Positions 43,811-55,610 of a DNA stretch of 64,000 bases are shown one piece after another (position 1 is the stretch's first letter; each line of letters starts with the position of its first letter). Made by a program: the position numbers and the translations under genes. This DNA is from Henckelia pumila. Lineage: Eukaryota; Streptophyta; Magnoliopsida; Lamiales; Gesneriaceae. Location: contig NC_133123.1 of NCBI RefSeq assembly GCF_033568475.1, positions 2,604,001 to 2,668,000 on the forward strand. The letters run 5' to 3'. The notes under the pieces are model-generated. The model had not been told where the DNA came from. It was given only the letters and a program-made list of their open reading frames with translations, and made no database searches.

Positions 43811-44449
43811 TCAATGATCCAGTTTTCTTTTCTTACTGGTTGGTTGAGACCAATTGATCTTTGTTATAGCTGAATCAGGTTGATGAACAAAAGCTTGAAG
43901 ATCATCAATTAATTGGTCTTCATTCGAAGCAGAGATGAGCATCCTTCGTGAATTTTCTGAAATAAAATTTTGTTCCACGGCTACATCGAGAAAAGTCAAC
44001 AAACCATCATAATAGTTATTGATATTCAACAAGCCAACAGGTTTATTATGGATATTAAGTTGTGCCCAAGAAACAACATGAAAAATTTCTTCTAAAGTAC
44101 CAAAACCACCAGGTAAGGCAATAAAAGCATCAAAATTTTCTATCATTTTAGTTATTCTCTCGTACATTGATGAAACTTTCAACTCTTCCCCAACCGTAAC
44201 ACCTGTAATATTTCCTTCAGCTAAAGCTGTAGGAATAATACCCAAAACCTGGCTACCTCCAAGATGAGCTGCTGTTGAAATAGATCCCATTAACCCAATA
44301 TTGCCTCCTCCGTAAACCAAGTGAATTTTTCTCTCTGCTAACTTTTTTCCAAGATTAATTGCTGCATCAACAAATATTTCATTCTTTCCAGTATTAGAAC
44401 CACAAAAGACACAAATATTTTTCAATTTTTGTGAAGAAGATCCTGTCAT
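43811..44449 (-). CDS. LOG: LONELY GUY-type cytokinin riboside 5'-monophosphate phosphoribohydrolase carried by AL
   Basis: LOG enzymes release active free-base cytokinins from their riboside monophosphates in one step. This ORF is 212 residues, normal plant LOG length, and uninterrupted. Seen: N-terminal ICVFCGSNTG (12-21), Rossmann-type YGGGNIGLMG (46-55), the conserved Arg-98 in YERITKM, the signature PGGFGTLEE (113-121), and WAQLNIHNKPVGLLN (128-142). The C-terminus has KKRKLDH, a possible nuclear-localisation patch. Host plant LOG genes have several introns; this copy has none, consistent with capture from an mRNA. It lies 189 bp after the cysteine-rich ORF, same strand. A TATAAAAT box at 44492-44499 could give it its own promoter. 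It has diverged from typical host LOGs (SMYERITKM rather than the usual MHERK context) but keeps the catalytic signature. Confidence 0.92.
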   Translation of the reverse strand: MTGSSSQKLKNICVFCGSNTGKNEIFVDAAINLGKKLAERKIHLVYGGGNIGLMGSISTAAHLGGSQVLGIIPTALAEGNITGVTVGEELKVSSMYERITKMIENFDAFIALPGGFGTLEEIFHVVSWAQLNIHNKPVGLLNINNYYDGLLTFLDVAVEQNFISENSRRMLISASNEDQLIDDLQAFVHQPDSAITKINWSQPTSKKRKLDH

Positions 44450-44491
44450 GTTTTTTTCTTTTCTTTTAAAAAATATAGAGAGAGTTGAGTG

Positions 44492-44499
44492 ATTTTATA
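44492..44499 (-). promoter_or_regulatory. Possible core promoter of the AL LOG ORF
   Basis: TATAAAAT on the minus strand about 43 bases upstream of the LOG ATG, followed by a pyrimidine-rich CACTCAACTCTCTCT leader. The arrangement resembles a plant core promoter; activity is an inference. Confidence 0.4.
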
Positions 44500-44638
44500 A
44501 GGAAAACAAGGAATAAGACAGAAATAGGAATACAGATGTGAACAAAATGATAAAAATAGTAAAAAAAATAATATATAATAATAACATGCATGCGTATAAA
44601 CAGTGATGTGATTGTGGCTCACAGTGTTCCTTCAATAT

Positions 44639-45190
44639 TTATGAGTCGAGGGTTGGCTTACCATCCAATTTTCTTATAAATTGGCAAATAGGGTCTTTTT
44701 TTGTCAGATTCCCAAGACCATCACCATGACGCTGCGCTTGGAATAGTTTCCATAAACGGAGAAGTTGACCTTGTACATCTCCACTAGAATGCGTCTCAAG
44801 AGTCAATGAGATATCATCCAATGACTCTTTACTCAGCCCATTCTTAATGAAATCAATTTTATCTTCTCTATTTGTGGAAACATATCCCAAAGATCTGCAT
44901 TGTCTATTACAAGTCCATCTGGCACAATTATGACAAACATCTAACCTTTTAGCCCTTCTTTTCTTCGCATAGGTACTTTTTCCTAGTCCAGACATATTTC
45001 GAACAAGTAAGAATTTTGGAACTTCACCACCTAATCGAACCTTGGCTTCAATTATAAGACGAATATCCTCCGGGATTCCTTTTTGCATAAGCATTCTCAA
45101 TCTTTCACATCTGCCTTCATAAATCATTCTCAGAACTTTTTTAGAAACAGATGGAAAATATTTACCAAGTTTTTTGATAGCTTCATCCAT
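44639..45190 (-). CDS. Basic cysteine-rich protein resembling carlavirus nucleic-acid-binding proteins
   Basis: 183 residues, open and intact, 146 bp after the pol stop and upstream of LOG. A basic stretch KKRRAKR (76-82) is followed after three residues by a cysteine cluster C86-x2-C89-x4-C94-x3-C98 (CHNCARWTCNRQC). The order of S-x-Y-A, basic KRRA, five residues and CxxC matches, from family knowledge, the Viral_NABP group of carlavirus and allexivirus cysteine-rich proteins, several of which suppress RNA silencing or act in the nucleus. The N-terminus (IPEDIRLIIEAK) also fits that family. The 85-residue C-terminal extension is unfamiliar. It is not an Athila env-like protein: no signal peptide or membrane span. 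Function is inferred from resemblance only. Confidence 0.65.
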   Translation of the reverse strand: MDEAIKKLGKYFPSVSKKVLRMIYEGRCERLRMLMQKGIPEDIRLIIEAKVRLGGEVPKFLLVRNMSGLGKSTYAKKRRAKRLDVCHNCARWTCNRQCRSLGYVSTNREDKIDFIKNGLSKESLDDISLTLETHSSGDVQGQLLRLWKLFQAQRHGDGLGNLTKKDPICQFIRKLDGKPTLDS

Positions 45191-45336
45191 AATATATATT
45201 TATATATATATATATTCAATTATTTTGGGAAATTGAAATAAAACCGACTGAAAGTAGTCACGGAGTACCGTTATCCGCCACTTAACCGGGAAGTGAACTC
45301 AATTCTGCAAAAATAAAATAAAAATATAAGTAACAA
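45191..45336 (-). other. AL pol-to-ORF spacer
   Basis: 146 bp containing an AT-only run (about 45191-45222) just upstream of the cysteine-rich ORF, which could act as a TATA region, and a conserved-looking CCGGTTAAGTGGCGG stretch in the position of the Athila pol/env spacer. Confidence 0.5.
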
Positions 45337-48243
45337 TTAAGTTGGATCATATAAATGCATAAACTCTTCATTAAGAACTTCATTTTCTATAAACGGTTTA
45401 AGTCTTTGCCCATTAACTTTAAATACATTATTATTTTTAGGATTTTCAACATCAACAGCACCATGAGGATAGACAAATTTAACAATAAATGGTCCAGACC
45501 ATCGCGATCTAAGTTTTCCTGGAAACAAATGCAAGCGAGAATTATAAAGTAAAACTTTTTGTCCGATTTCAAAAGATTTTCTCATAATATTTTTATCATG
45601 AAATGCTTTTGTTTTATCTTTATAAATCTTTGCATTTTCATATGCATCATTTCTTAATTCTTCTAGTTCATTTAATTGCAATTTTTTTGATTTAGATGCA
45701 TCATCTAAATTAGTATTAAACGCTTTAATTTCCCAATAAGCTTTATGTTCAATTTCAACAGGTAAATGACAATGCTTTCCAAAAACTAATCTATATGGTG
45801 ACATCCCCAATGATGTTTTAAATGCAGTTCTATATGCCCATAATGCATCACTTAATCTTAAAGACCAATCTTTTCGATTTGGATTGACTGTTTTTTCCAA
45901 AATTTGTTTTATTTCTTTATTTGCAAGTTCAACCTGACCATTCGTTTGAGGGTAATATGGAGTAGAGACTTTATGTGTAATACCATATTTTCTTAACAAC
46001 GAAGAAAATGATTTATTTATAAAATGACTTCCCCCATCACTTATTATAGCTCTAGGTATTCCAAATCGACTAAAAATATTTTCTTTCAAAAATTTTATCA
46101 CAACTTTATGATCATTAGTTCTACATGCAATTGCTTCAATCCATTTTGAAACATAATCGACAGCTACTAAAATATAAGTGAATCCAAAAGATAATGGAAA
46201 TGGACCCATAAAATCTATTCCCCAACTGTCAAATATTTCAATAATCATGATTGGATTTAAAGGCATCATGTTTCGTTTTGAAATTGAACCCATTTTCTGA
46301 TAATTTTCACAAGATTTGCAAAATGAATGTGTATCTTTGAATAAAGAAGGCCAATAAAATCCACATTGAAAGATTTTTGCAGCTGTTTTCTTTGACGAAA
46401 AATTACCTCCACATGCCTCAGAATGACAAAATTTAATGACACTACTTACCTCATTGTCGGGTATGCATCGTCGAAAAATTTGATCAGGACAATACTTAAA
46501 CAAATAAGGATCATCCCAATAAAATTTTTTGACCTCTTTCAAGAATTTATTTTTATCTTGTGAACTCCAATGAGAAGGCATTTTATTTGTCACAAGAAAA
46601 TTTACAATATTAGCAAACCAAGGCATAGTAGTAGCATAAAATAGTTGATCATCCGAAAAATTTTCATTTATTGGTATTTCATTTTGAGATGATTCAGAAA
46701 TTATTCTTGATAAATGATCGGCTACTACATTTTCTTTTCCTTTTTTATCTTTTATTACAAGATCAAATTCTTGTAACAACAAAATCCATCTTATTAATCT
46801 CGGCTTAGCATCTTGTTTATTTGATAAATATTTTATGGCAGAATGATCAGTGTAAACAATAGTAGTAGAACCAATTAAATAGGATCGAAATTTATCTAAT
46901 GCAAACACTACTGAAAGTAATTCTTTTTCAGTTGTTGAATAATTGATTTGAGCACTATTTAAGGTTCTACTTGCATAATAGATCACATAAGGTTTACCTT
47001 CTTTTCTTTGTCCTAACACGGCTCCTACAGCATAATCACTTGCATCACACATTAATTCAAATGGTAAAGACCAATCAGGAGGTTGTAAAATAGGTGATGT
47101 AGTTAAAAGATTAATTATTTTTTTAAAAGCAGTTTCACATTCTTGAGTCCATTCAAATTGTGCATCTTTTGTTAAAAGATTTGAAATTGGTTTCGATATT
47201 ATGCTAAAATTTTTTATAAATCTTCTATAAAATCCCGCATGACCCAAAAATGATCGAATTTCTTTGATCGTGTTTGGTGATGATAGATTAGCAATAACAT
47301 CAACCTTAGCTTTATCAACTTCAATTCCTTTTTCAGATATGACATGCCCTAACACAATTCCGGATTTAACCATGTAGTGACATTTTTCCCAATTTAAAAC
47401 AAGATTTTTTTCTTCACATCTTTTTAAAACTTCTTCCAAATTTTTAAGACAATTTTCAAATGAGTTTCCAAAAACAGTTATATCATCCATAAAAACTTCC
47501 ACAAATTCTTCAATCATGTCACTAAAAATACTTAGCATGCATCTTTGAAAAGTAGCCGGGGCATTACATAAACCAAATGGCATTATTTTAAAAGCAAAAG
47601 TTCCGAACGGACAAGTGAAAGTAGTTTTTTCTTGATCTTCTAATGATATTGGTATTTGATAATACCCCGAATACCCATCAAGAAAACAATAATAAGGATT
47701 ACCTGCCACTTTCTCTAAAATTTGATCTAAAAATGGTAACGGAAAGTGATCTTTTCTAGTTGCATCATTTAATTTTCTATAATCAATGCACATACGCCAA
47801 CTAGATGGAATCCTAGCTTGTAATAATTCTCCCTTTTCATTTTTTATAACAGTGATGCCTGATTTTTTTGGTACTACTTGTGTTGGACTTACCCATTTAC
47901 TATCCGAGATTGGATAAATAATTCCGGCATCTAATAGTTTTAAAACTTCATTTTTAACAACTTCTTTCATGTGTGGATTTAATCTTCTTTGTGGTTGTTG
48001 ATATGTTTTAGCATTTTCTTCCAAGTGAATTCTATGTGTGCAGATTAAAGGATTTATACCTTTTATATCTTGCAAAGTCCATCCAATTGCATTTTTGTGT
48101 TTTTTAAGTAGTGTTATTACATCTTCTTCTTGTTTTGGTAAGAGGGTAGAAGATATTACAATAGGATATGTTTGATTTTCACCAAGAAAAGCATATTTTA
48201 GTTCTATTGGCAAGGGTTTTAATTTCAAGTTTTGGATGATCAT
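45337..48243 (-). CDS. AL pol: Athila reverse transcriptase, RNase H and integrase
   Basis: 968 codons without a stop. Domains: RT (from about residue 85: [60 protein letters not shown], catalytic FMDD in [10 protein letters not shown]); RNase H ([41 protein letters not shown]); integrase zinc-binding region (H and C residues in FCHSEACGG and [10 protein letters not shown]), DDE core ([36 protein letters not shown]), and a C-terminal domain. Gypsy order (integrase last), Athila style. It overlaps the gag-protease frame by 65 bp in the +1 frame. All catalytic residues that I can identify are present. Confidence 0.95.
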   Translation of the reverse strand: MIIQNLKLKPLPIELKYAFLGENQTYPIVISSTLLPKQEEDVITLLKKHKNAIGWTLQDIKGINPLICTHRIHLEENAKTYQQPQRRLNPHMKEVVKNEVLKLLDAGIIYPISDSKWVSPTQVVPKKSGITVIKNEKGELLQARIPSSWRMCIDYRKLNDATRKDHFPLPFLDQILEKVAGNPYYCFLDGYSGYYQIPISLEDQEKTTFTCPFGTFAFKIMPFGLCNAPATFQRCMLSIFSDMIEEFVEVFMDDITVFGNSFENCLKNLEEVLKRCEEKNLVLNWEKCHYMVKSGIVLGHVISEKGIEVDKAKVDVIANLSSPNTIKEIRSFLGHAGFYRRFIKNFSIISKPISNLLTKDAQFEWTQECETAFKKIINLLTTSPILQPPDWSLPFELMCDASDYAVGAVLGQRKEGKPYVIYYASRTLNSAQINYSTTEKELLSVVFALDKFRSYLIGSTTIVYTDHSAIKYLSNKQDAKPRLIRWILLLQEFDLVIKDKKGKENVVADHLSRIISESSQNEIPINENFSDDQLFYATTMPWFANIVNFLVTNKMPSHWSSQDKNKFLKEVKKFYWDDPYLFKYCPDQIFRRCIPDNEVSSVIKFCHSEACGGNFSSKKTAAKIFQCGFYWPSLFKDTHSFCKSCENYQKMGSISKRNMMPLNPIMIIEIFDSWGIDFMGPFPLSFGFTYILVAVDYVSKWIEAIACRTNDHKVVIKFLKENIFSRFGIPRAIISDGGSHFINKSFSSLLRKYGITHKVSTPYYPQTNGQVELANKEIKQILEKTVNPNRKDWSLRLSDALWAYRTAFKTSLGMSPYRLVFGKHCHLPVEIEHKAYWEIKAFNTNLDDASKSKKLQLNELEELRNDAYENAKIYKDKTKAFHDKNIMRKSFEIGQKVLLYNSRLHLFPGKLRSRWSGPFIVKFVYPHGAVDVENPKNNNVFKVNGQRLKPFIENEVLNEEFMHLYDPT

Positions 48244-50626
48244 TTTCTTTTACTTCTTCAAGTTCATTAATTTCTTCAAATAACTTTGATTTAAAAACAT
48301 TTTTTGAATCAAAACTTTCCACTAAACAAACTTCAGATTGTTGATTTAAGTTTTCTTGGTGTATATTTTCTTCCACAATTTTTTCTATTGCATTATCATC
48401 TTCATCTTCATTAATACTTGGTTGTTTACATAAATTGAACACATTAAGTTCTAAAGTCATATTTCCAAAAGACAATTTCATTATTCCATTTCGACAATTA
48501 ATTAAAGCATTTGAAGTTGCTAGAAATGGACGTCCCAATATTACTGGAATTTCGTTATGTACTTCTATTGGTTGTGTATCCAAGACAATAAAATCCACAG
48601 GATATATGAATTTATCGACTTGAACTAACACATCTTCTACGATACCTCTAGGTATTTTGATTGACCTATCGGCTAGTAAAAGAGTGACAGATGTAGGTTT
48701 TAAATCTCCCAACTTAAGCTTTTCATAAACTGAATAAGGAATTAAATTCACACTTGCTCCCAAATCTAACAAAGCTTTTTTAATTTTATTTTTTCCAATA
48801 ATACATGAAATTGTTGGACAACCGGGATCTTTATATTTCAAGGTAGAATTATTTTGAATAATAGAGCTTACTTGCTCCGTTAAGAATGCTTTCTTCTTTA
48901 CATGCAATTGTCTTTTCACAGTACATAAATCTTTTAAAAACTTTGCATAAGAAGGCACTTGTTTAATAGCATCTAATAATGGAATATTTATTTTTACTTG
49001 TTTAAAAACTTCATAAATATCAGAATCATTTTTTTGTTTTTTATTATTTACTAATGCATGAGGAAAAGGAACATGTTTATTTATTTTATCATCAATTTTC
49101 TTATTTTTAGGACTCAAAGCATCATCTTTCTCAAAAGTATCAGGATTTGAATCCTTACTCGTTGAGTTTAATTGATCTTTGTTTTCATCACTATATGGAT
49201 CATTAACTATTTTACCACTTCTAAGAGTAATAACAGATTTTACTTGATCAAATTTTTCTTGATTTTGATTTTTAGGATTAGGTTGTGGTTGAGATGGAAA
49301 TTTTCCTTTTTCATGAATATTAAGTGCAGATGCAAATTTTGCAAGAGTTTCTTTCAAATCATTCATAGATTGAATGTTTTGAATATTGATAGACTCTTGC
49401 TTTTGAATGTATGCATGAATTTCATCTTCAAAATTTTTTCTTGGAGGTGGGATATAAGGAGCATAACCTTGATGATTTTGGTTATTTTGAAAAGGTTGTT
49501 GTAAAGGTTGTGCATTATTATCGTTCCTCCAACTAAAATTGGGATGATTTCTCCAACCAGGATTGTATGTTTGTGAAAAAGGATCTAATGTTGGTTTTTT
49601 AAAATTGTTAACATAATTGGCTTGTTCATGGAGACATTCTTTAAATGAAGGCAAAGTAGGACAATGTTTTGTAAGATGATCATGTGTGTCACATATATGA
49701 CAAACAATTTCTTGAACACTTTTTAATTGATCACTCTTTTTCATTTCTAATGACTCGATTTTTCTTGCTAAAGATGCAAGTTTAGCTTGAATATCTACAT
49801 CATCTTTAAGATGATAAATACCACCCCCATTTGTTGAATTATTGGTTTTACTTGGTGGTTCAATTGAGCCTATATTATCCCAATTTTGAGCATTTTCTGC
49901 TAATGACTCCAAATATTCCATAGCTTCATTTGGGTTTTTATCTTCAAAAGTTCCATTACACATGAATTCTATCATTTGCCTATCTTTAGGTATTAAACCT
50001 TCATAAAAGTGAGAAATTATTCTCCATATTTCAAAACCATGATGTGGGCATGTATTAAGTAACTCTTTATATCTATCCCAACATTGATAAAATGTTTCCC
50101 CTTGTTTTTGAGAAAAAGTTGTAATTTGTCTTTTAAAAGAGTTTGTTCTATGGGAAGGAAAAAACTTTTTTAGAAATTGTTGTTGCATTTCTTCCCATGA
50201 TCTTATTGAACTTGATCTCAAATTTTGCAACCATGTTTTAGCTTTATCTTTTAAGAAAAAAGGGAAAAGCTTTAATCGAACAGTATCCATGCTACAATTT
50301 TGATCATTATAAGTGTTGCAAACCTCCTCAAATTCTCTTAAATGCAAATATGGATTTTCAGAATCTAAGCCATGAAAATTTGGTAAAAGTTGAATGACTT
50401 GTGGCTTAAAATTGAAATTAGATGCATCAGGAGGAAAAACTAAACAAGATGGTGTACTAGTTCTTATTGGATTCATATGGTGCCTAAGTGTTCTTGGTTG
50501 TTCATAATCTTGATGATGATTATTATTATTATTATCATCTTGATTATTAGAATTATCGTCCATGTTTAAAATATTTTCAGTTACTCGAACAAGTCTACCA
50601 CTTTGTTTACGACTCCAAACAATCAT
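48179..50626 (-). CDS. AL gag-protease (Athila type)
   Basis: 815 codons, open. Likely true start at the [10 protein letters not shown] methionine a little inside the frame. Features: asparagine-rich N-terminus; the Athila gag signature [12 protein letters not shown] and [22 protein letters not shown]; retrotransposon gag domain ([18 protein letters not shown]); a zinc-knuckle-like [14 protein letters not shown]; and a retropepsin-like protease with [28 protein letters not shown] and [11 protein letters not shown]. It ends 65 bp into the pol frame. One A more than the expected single-frame sequence near 48221-48226 separates the two frames, so pol needs a +1 shift, re-initiation, or a corrected copy. 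Confidence 0.93.
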   Translation of the reverse strand: MIVWSRKQSGRLVRVTENILNMDDNSNNQDDNNNNNHHQDYEQPRTLRHHMNPIRTSTPSCLVFPPDASNFNFKPQVIQLLPNFHGLDSENPYLHLREFEEVCNTYNDQNCSMDTVRLKLFPFFLKDKAKTWLQNLRSSSIRSWEEMQQQFLKKFFPSHRTNSFKRQITTFSQKQGETFYQCWDRYKELLNTCPHHGFEIWRIISHFYEGLIPKDRQMIEFMCNGTFEDKNPNEAMEYLESLAENAQNWDNIGSIEPPSKTNNSTNGGGIYHLKDDVDIQAKLASLARKIESLEMKKSDQLKSVQEIVCHICDTHDHLTKHCPTLPSFKECLHEQANYVNNFKKPTLDPFSQTYNPGWRNHPNFSWRNDNNAQPLQQPFQNNQNHQGYAPYIPPPRKNFEDEIHAYIQKQESINIQNIQSMNDLKETLAKFASALNIHEKGKFPSQPQPNPKNQNQEKFDQVKSVITLRSGKIVNDPYSDENKDQLNSTSKDSNPDTFEKDDALSPKNKKIDDKINKHVPFPHALVNNKKQKNDSDIYEVFKQVKINIPLLDAIKQVPSYAKFLKDLCTVKRQLHVKKKAFLTEQVSSIIQNNSTLKYKDPGCPTISCIIGKNKIKKALLDLGASVNLIPYSVYEKLKLGDLKPTSVTLLLADRSIKIPRGIVEDVLVQVDKFIYPVDFIVLDTQPIEVHNEIPVILGRPFLATSNALINCRNGIMKLSFGNMTLELNVFNLCKQPSINEDEDDNAIEKIVEENIHQENLNQQSEVCLVESFDSKNVFKSKLFEEINELEEVKENDHPKLEIKTLANRTKICFSW

Positions 50627-50682
50627 ACAATTAAAAACAACATACTATTTACATAATAACAAAATTAAACTTAATTTATACC

Positions 50683-50700
50683 TCCCCGGCAACCGCGCCA
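50683..50700 (-). other. AL primer-binding site (tRNA-Asp type)
   Basis: Minus strand TGGCGCGGTTGCCGGGGA, 6 bp inside the 5' LTR, as in Athila elements. Confidence 0.9.
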
Positions 50701-50706
50701 AAAACT

Positions 50707-52502
50707 TGCTACAACTTAAATTGTAATTCACCCAAGTGTAGGTTGTCTGCAAGTAATATACTCGTGAGTACGAGATCGATCCACGGAGAGGATGTTGTAA
50801 GTTTAATTTTAGCAATAATATATTATAGATGAAAATATTATTATAAAACTTCAAATACACAAATTATAAAATTGTCAAGGTTTCAAAGGTTCATTGTTGG
50901 TTTATTTAAGATTGCTAAATAAAAATAAATAAAAAAAACTAAAATAAAAATAAACATAAAAGAACAATGAAATATTTAAACAAGTATATCATATAATATA
51001 GTTCCCACTATATTAATATCAGATTAACCGATATTTAATACATGGTACCCATAATATATATATAGATGAATAAATATGAACATAAAAAGAACAATTAAAT
51101 ATTTAAACAAGTATATCATATAATATAGTTCCCACTATATTAATATCAACCGATATTTAATACATGGTACCCATAATATATATATAAATGCATAAATATA
51201 AATTGACATAAAAGTAAATGTTAGATCAAATCACAATATTTTATTTAGAACAACCGGCAGAGCCACGCTATCGTCTAAATAAAATATATGACTTTATGTT
51301 AGATGTGATAAAGTAAATGTTAGTTGCGGAAAATTAAAAGTTAGATGCGAGAAAGTAAATGTTAGTTGCGGAAAAGTAAATGTTAGTTGCGATAAAGTAA
51401 AAGTTAGATGCGAGAAAGTAAATGTTAGTTCAAATCACAATATATTATTTAGAACAACCGACAGTGTCATGCTATCGTCTAAATAATATATATGACTTTA
51501 TTATAAATAGATACATATATTTATAGTATATAATTATTGTAGTAATTATTGTATCATATTTGACAACAAATCAAGGTAACCACATTCAAGGTACCAAGCA
51601 TTTGATGCAAATAGATAACAACAAATCATCCAAAATTATACCTACAAATAAAGATCAATTAGTAAAAATAAAAATAGAAAAGAAAAGAATATACAAAATA
51701 TAGACAATCTTACTTGACCAACAATGAAACCTTTTCACCTTGACATAAAAAGATTTAGCTTTCCATGAACATGAAACTCAAGAATAAAGATAAAAGAAAT
51801 TTCATACTTGAACTTGAGAAACTTGCACACTCAAACTTTTATTCTCACACACACAATATTTATTTTACAAATGAAGAATTCTCTACACTCTTGCACACTA
51901 CAAAGCTTATACAACACATCTATTTATAGGCCAAATGAGAGCAAGAGTCCAAGGCTCATTAAATGTGAAATAGTAAAGTTGGTGGGTGCTTGTCTCCTTG
52001 AATGTCAATACCATGACCCAACTTTAATTGGCATGTTTGATGCCTTAGACCACCGATTCAGCCTTTCTTTTCAACATAGAACACGTAGGATATTTTGTGT
52101 AGATGTGTTTGGACAACTCATTCACCCCTTTTGGATAAAATATGAAATACTTATGATATTTTTACTCCAAGCTGGTCATAGTAAAAGTAAATCTATCTCC
52201 ATTTTGATGTTTTATTATTTTGATCATCTTAATGAAGTTTTTGGAATTTTTTGTCTTCTACAAAGTTGAAGATGCCTCTTTTGTGATTCTACAGGTTTTG
52301 AGATTACTCCATTATGACCACTGTAGCTTGAGTAATTTTATTTTTACCAAACCTGCGCAAACCGTAAAATACAACATTTTAGTAAAACATTTAAATATAA
52401 ACACATAACACTAAAATAATACAACTTCATAATTTTAATTAAACTTAAATTTTAAAACACACTTTTTAACATATAAATAATTACAAATTTTAAGTTTCAT
52501 CA
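50707..52502 (-). repeat. AL 5' LTR (right copy)
   Basis: 1796 bp, near-identical to 40584-42378 (one A/C substitution in GGACAACT[A/C]ATTCACC and a 1-bp indel in an A-run seen by eye). TATA box TATAAATAG at 51920-51928. Followed by the GTGAT duplication at 52503-52507. Confidence 0.95.
51920..51928 (-). promoter_or_regulatory. TATA box of the AL 5' LTR
   Basis: TATAAATAG on the minus strand, followed by ATGTGTTGTATAAGC. U3 is about 570 bp and the transcribed leader unusually long, about 1.2 kb to the LTR end. Confidence 0.7.
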
Positions 52503-53742
52503 GTGATAACCTGACCTCAGATCAATCTTAGAGTAGACAGAAGAACCCTGCAGTTGATCAAAAAGGTCATCTATTCGGGGTAAAGGATACCTGTTCTTAA
52601 CTGTAGCCTGATTCAATTGGCGGTAGTCGATACAGAGCCGGATAGAACCATCCTTCTTCCGAACAAAAAGCACAGGAGCACCCCAAGGCGACACACTAGG
52701 TCTGATGTATCCCTTGGAAATCAAATCCTCAAGCTGCTCCTTCAACTCTCTCAATTCAACAAGTGCCATACGATAAGGAGCTTTTGAAATAGGTTGAGTA
52801 CCTGGCACTAAGTCAATACTGAATTCAACCTCTCAAATGGGTGGCAATCCAGGAACATCTTTCGGAAACACATCAGCAAAATCTCTAACCACAGGTAAGT
52901 CAACCAAAGATGGGCTAGATTTCAGTACATCAATCGCATAAACCAAAAATCCTTCTGCACCTCTCTGTAACAAACGAGTCATAGATAACACTGAAATCAA
53001 CGGAATTCTAGGTCGAGAACCCTACCAAAGAATTTCCACTCGTCTGCCATTTCAGGTCTGAACCTGAAAACCTTCAGAAAACAATCAACTGTTGCCCTGT
53101 ACTTGGTCAAAGCATCTATACCGACAATACAATCAAAATCTGAAAACCCAAGCACAATACAGTCGAATTCTAACAAATTTCCCTCAAAAAAAAGTTCACA
53201 GTTCTTGACTAGTCTGACAGAAACAATTCCTCCACCCAAAGGTGAAGTAACAGCTACTACTGTAGGAAACAATTCAGTCGGCAAAACATGCAATAACACA
53301 AATTTCTCAGAGATAAAGGAATGGGAAGCACCTGTATCTATCAAGACATAAGCAGAATAATCAAAAATCGAACAGTTACCTGCTATAACATCATCAGGTG
53401 CTGCTTGAGCCTGATCCTCTGTCAGAGCAAAGACTCGTGCTTGCTGTCTCGGAGGCTGGTTCGCACTAGTGCTACCTCCCTGTCTGTTTTGCTGTTGCTG
53501 AGGTTGGAAAGAGTGCACTGCAGACAACTGCCTCTCCGATTGAGCTGCAGGTCTAGACGAACTCCCACTCTGAGCTCTATCTCTGTTACGTTGTGGGCAC
53601 ACCTTAGAGAAGTGTCCCGGTTGCTGACATGTGTTACAATTACCGAAGACTCCCACACACTGATCCGGTGAGTGTCTTCCCCCACACTTGCTGCAGTACA
53701 TGGCTGAAGATCCAGAAATCTGTCCTGAACCAAATTGCTTCG
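52503..53742 (-). pseudogene. G1 protease and first part of RT
   Basis: Minus strand. Zinc knuckles CSKCGGRHSPDQC and CNTCQQPGHFSKVC (about 53590-53700); an aspartic protease with DTGASHSFI (about 53310-53350); then RT from [18 protein letters not shown] through [27 protein letters not shown] to LRSGYH, where AL cuts it. A stop or frame change lies near 52830-53000. It continues at 40583 on the far side of AL. Confidence 0.88.
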
Positions 53743-55605
53743 TGAAAGAGTGGGTGCCCAGTGAGCCAACTTGTGGCCGTGAGCTTTGATGACTCTTTGT
53801 ATAAACGATCTTTTGTTTAATATAATTTACACTTTTATTAATGGCAATGACTTTATCTTTCTTCATATTGTTATATTGTGATATACTATTGATGTTTTGA
53901 TACAGACCTTGAATATACTATAGTGTATGTAAGATATGGTAGAACATGGGGATGTCTATCATGAAATACATCTTATAGTCACTGTATATTCTAAACTGTT
54001 TCTAGTCGATTGAGCCGTCCGATAATAAGGATAAGGATCGCTCGAGTTTGAGACTAGCATTTGCGATGCAGAGTACCACGTTTAATTGGTAGGGAACATG
54101 GAGATGTTCGAAGCATGCAAATGGATATTCATAGGATGAATAATCGAACTACCCTATCCGGACTTTCCAAGTGGTTATCACTTATCGAGTGGATGAAGTC
54201 CGCGGTTTTGGTTGTACACCATTAGTCCTTACTACTTGAAACATCATGGAGACTCTATATGATAGTACTGTGCTTTGACTCGTTTACCGACTCTATTGGG
54301 GTCATCAGGTGTCGGGATTGGGTACAGTTACAACACATATAGGAGTCGATGCATTGTTGTCAAGGATTCACCACATACTTGCGAGTGTGGATATCCTATG
54401 CGATCTGAGGAGATATTAGTGTGACAAATCTCTGGCCAGAGTACTTGATGTGATTTAAGAAATGGTTTCTTAGTAGCACATGTGATGTCACTAATTTGAT
54501 CTTCAAGATGTATTGCATAGTTATCGAATCTTGAGCGACTCTCGATATACCAATGGTTGTTGATTCGATCGGGATATATGGATGAAGGGACCGTACTGTA
54601 CGCTAACCAAAATCTACTGGTTCTTGTAGGCACTATCAGTGATACCTAGGGAATCATGGGGCGATGTTGCTAGGCGCTTTACCATGATTCATTGGGCAAG
54701 TCGGAAAGTGTTGTTCCGAGTCACAAGGAGTTGTGAGCCCACGGCTAGCTGTATCCCTGAACCATTGAGGGTCACACAGTGTAATGGAGTTTTAATCCCC
54801 GTTGAGATAGTTAAATTTAAAGAGTTAAATTTAATGAACTAAGAAGTTGGACTTCTTAAATAAGAGTAAGGGAGTAGGATTTCCTAAAATGACATAGGGA
54901 TGGACATTTTTGGAAACCACTGAATTCGGATTCAGGAAAATTTATCTTGACTTTAAAATGTGCAGAAATTGTTTCTGTGCACGTTGGTAAAATCGGTTTA
55001 TCAATCGGAGTCACGATGAATTTTATATTAATTTTTGAACGTGCGGGCTTTGCTTGTCGGGCCTCAACTTATGACTAATGGGCCCTAAGCTGTTAGTGGC
55101 CTGCATTATAAATAAGTTATTGCAGTACAGAAATTAGACACAACTGGTCATAATTGAGAGACAGAAATCGAAAAAACCCTAGCCTCTCTCTCTCATATTT
55201 CGGCCGAACCCCTCCCTCTCTGCCTGAGTTTTTCCGGTCTGTGATTTTGAATTGCAGTCTGGAATAACGAATCAAATTCGTTTACTCTCTTCGCAGAAAA
55301 AATTCTGATAGATTTTCTAGTGCAATCTATCAGAGGGATTAAACCTCCGTTCGTGGACCTGATTGAAGGAGTTCATCAGTTCCTGGGAGATACAAGAAGT
55401 GCAGAGAAATCTGTGTGGAGTCCAATAATCTCGCTTCGAGATTGAAGGTACAATTTAATAATTGTTATTCAATTTTACACACACATAATTTAATCGTTGA
55501 ATGGTTGATACTCACACTATGGAATCGTTCCATAAATAAAATTTTTAAACTTCCGCTGCACCGGGTATCAATCGTGATTGATCTGAGACCCGCAGTTTTC
55601 CAACA
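53743..55605 (+). mobile_element. Solo LTR B (same family as A)
   Basis: 1863 bp, TGAAAGAGTGGG ... TTTTCCAACA, with CTTCG duplications (53738-53742, 55606-55610). Homologous end to end with solo LTR A, with scattered substitutions. TATAAATAAG at 55107-55116 on the plus strand, followed by a CCCTAGCCTCTCTCTC leader. It interrupts G1 gag. Confidence 0.9.
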
Positions 55606-55610
55606 CTTCG

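Larger units (their letters stand above)
40584..52502 (-). mobile_element. AL: Athila-lineage gypsy element carrying a cysteine-rich ORF and a LOG gene
   Basis: 11.9 kb, complete: LTRs of 1795 and 1796 bp, exact GTGAT duplications, tRNA-Asp-type primer site (50683-50700), Athila gag-protease (50626-48179), pol (48243-45337), then two extra ORFs (45190-44639 and 44449-43811), a structured 3' region and a PPT (42379-42390). By eye the LTRs differ by one substitution and one 1-bp indel, so insertion is very recent. It interrupts the RT of G1. Both extra ORFs lie between pol and the PPT, with no sign of a separate insertion around them, so they belong to the element. Confidence 0.94.

Noticed and set aside
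43811..45190. LOG and the cysteine-rich ORF as resident host genes hit by transposons
   Set aside because: They lie between pol and the PPT of an element with matching LTRs and an exact GTGAT duplication, on the element strand, and LOG has no introns.
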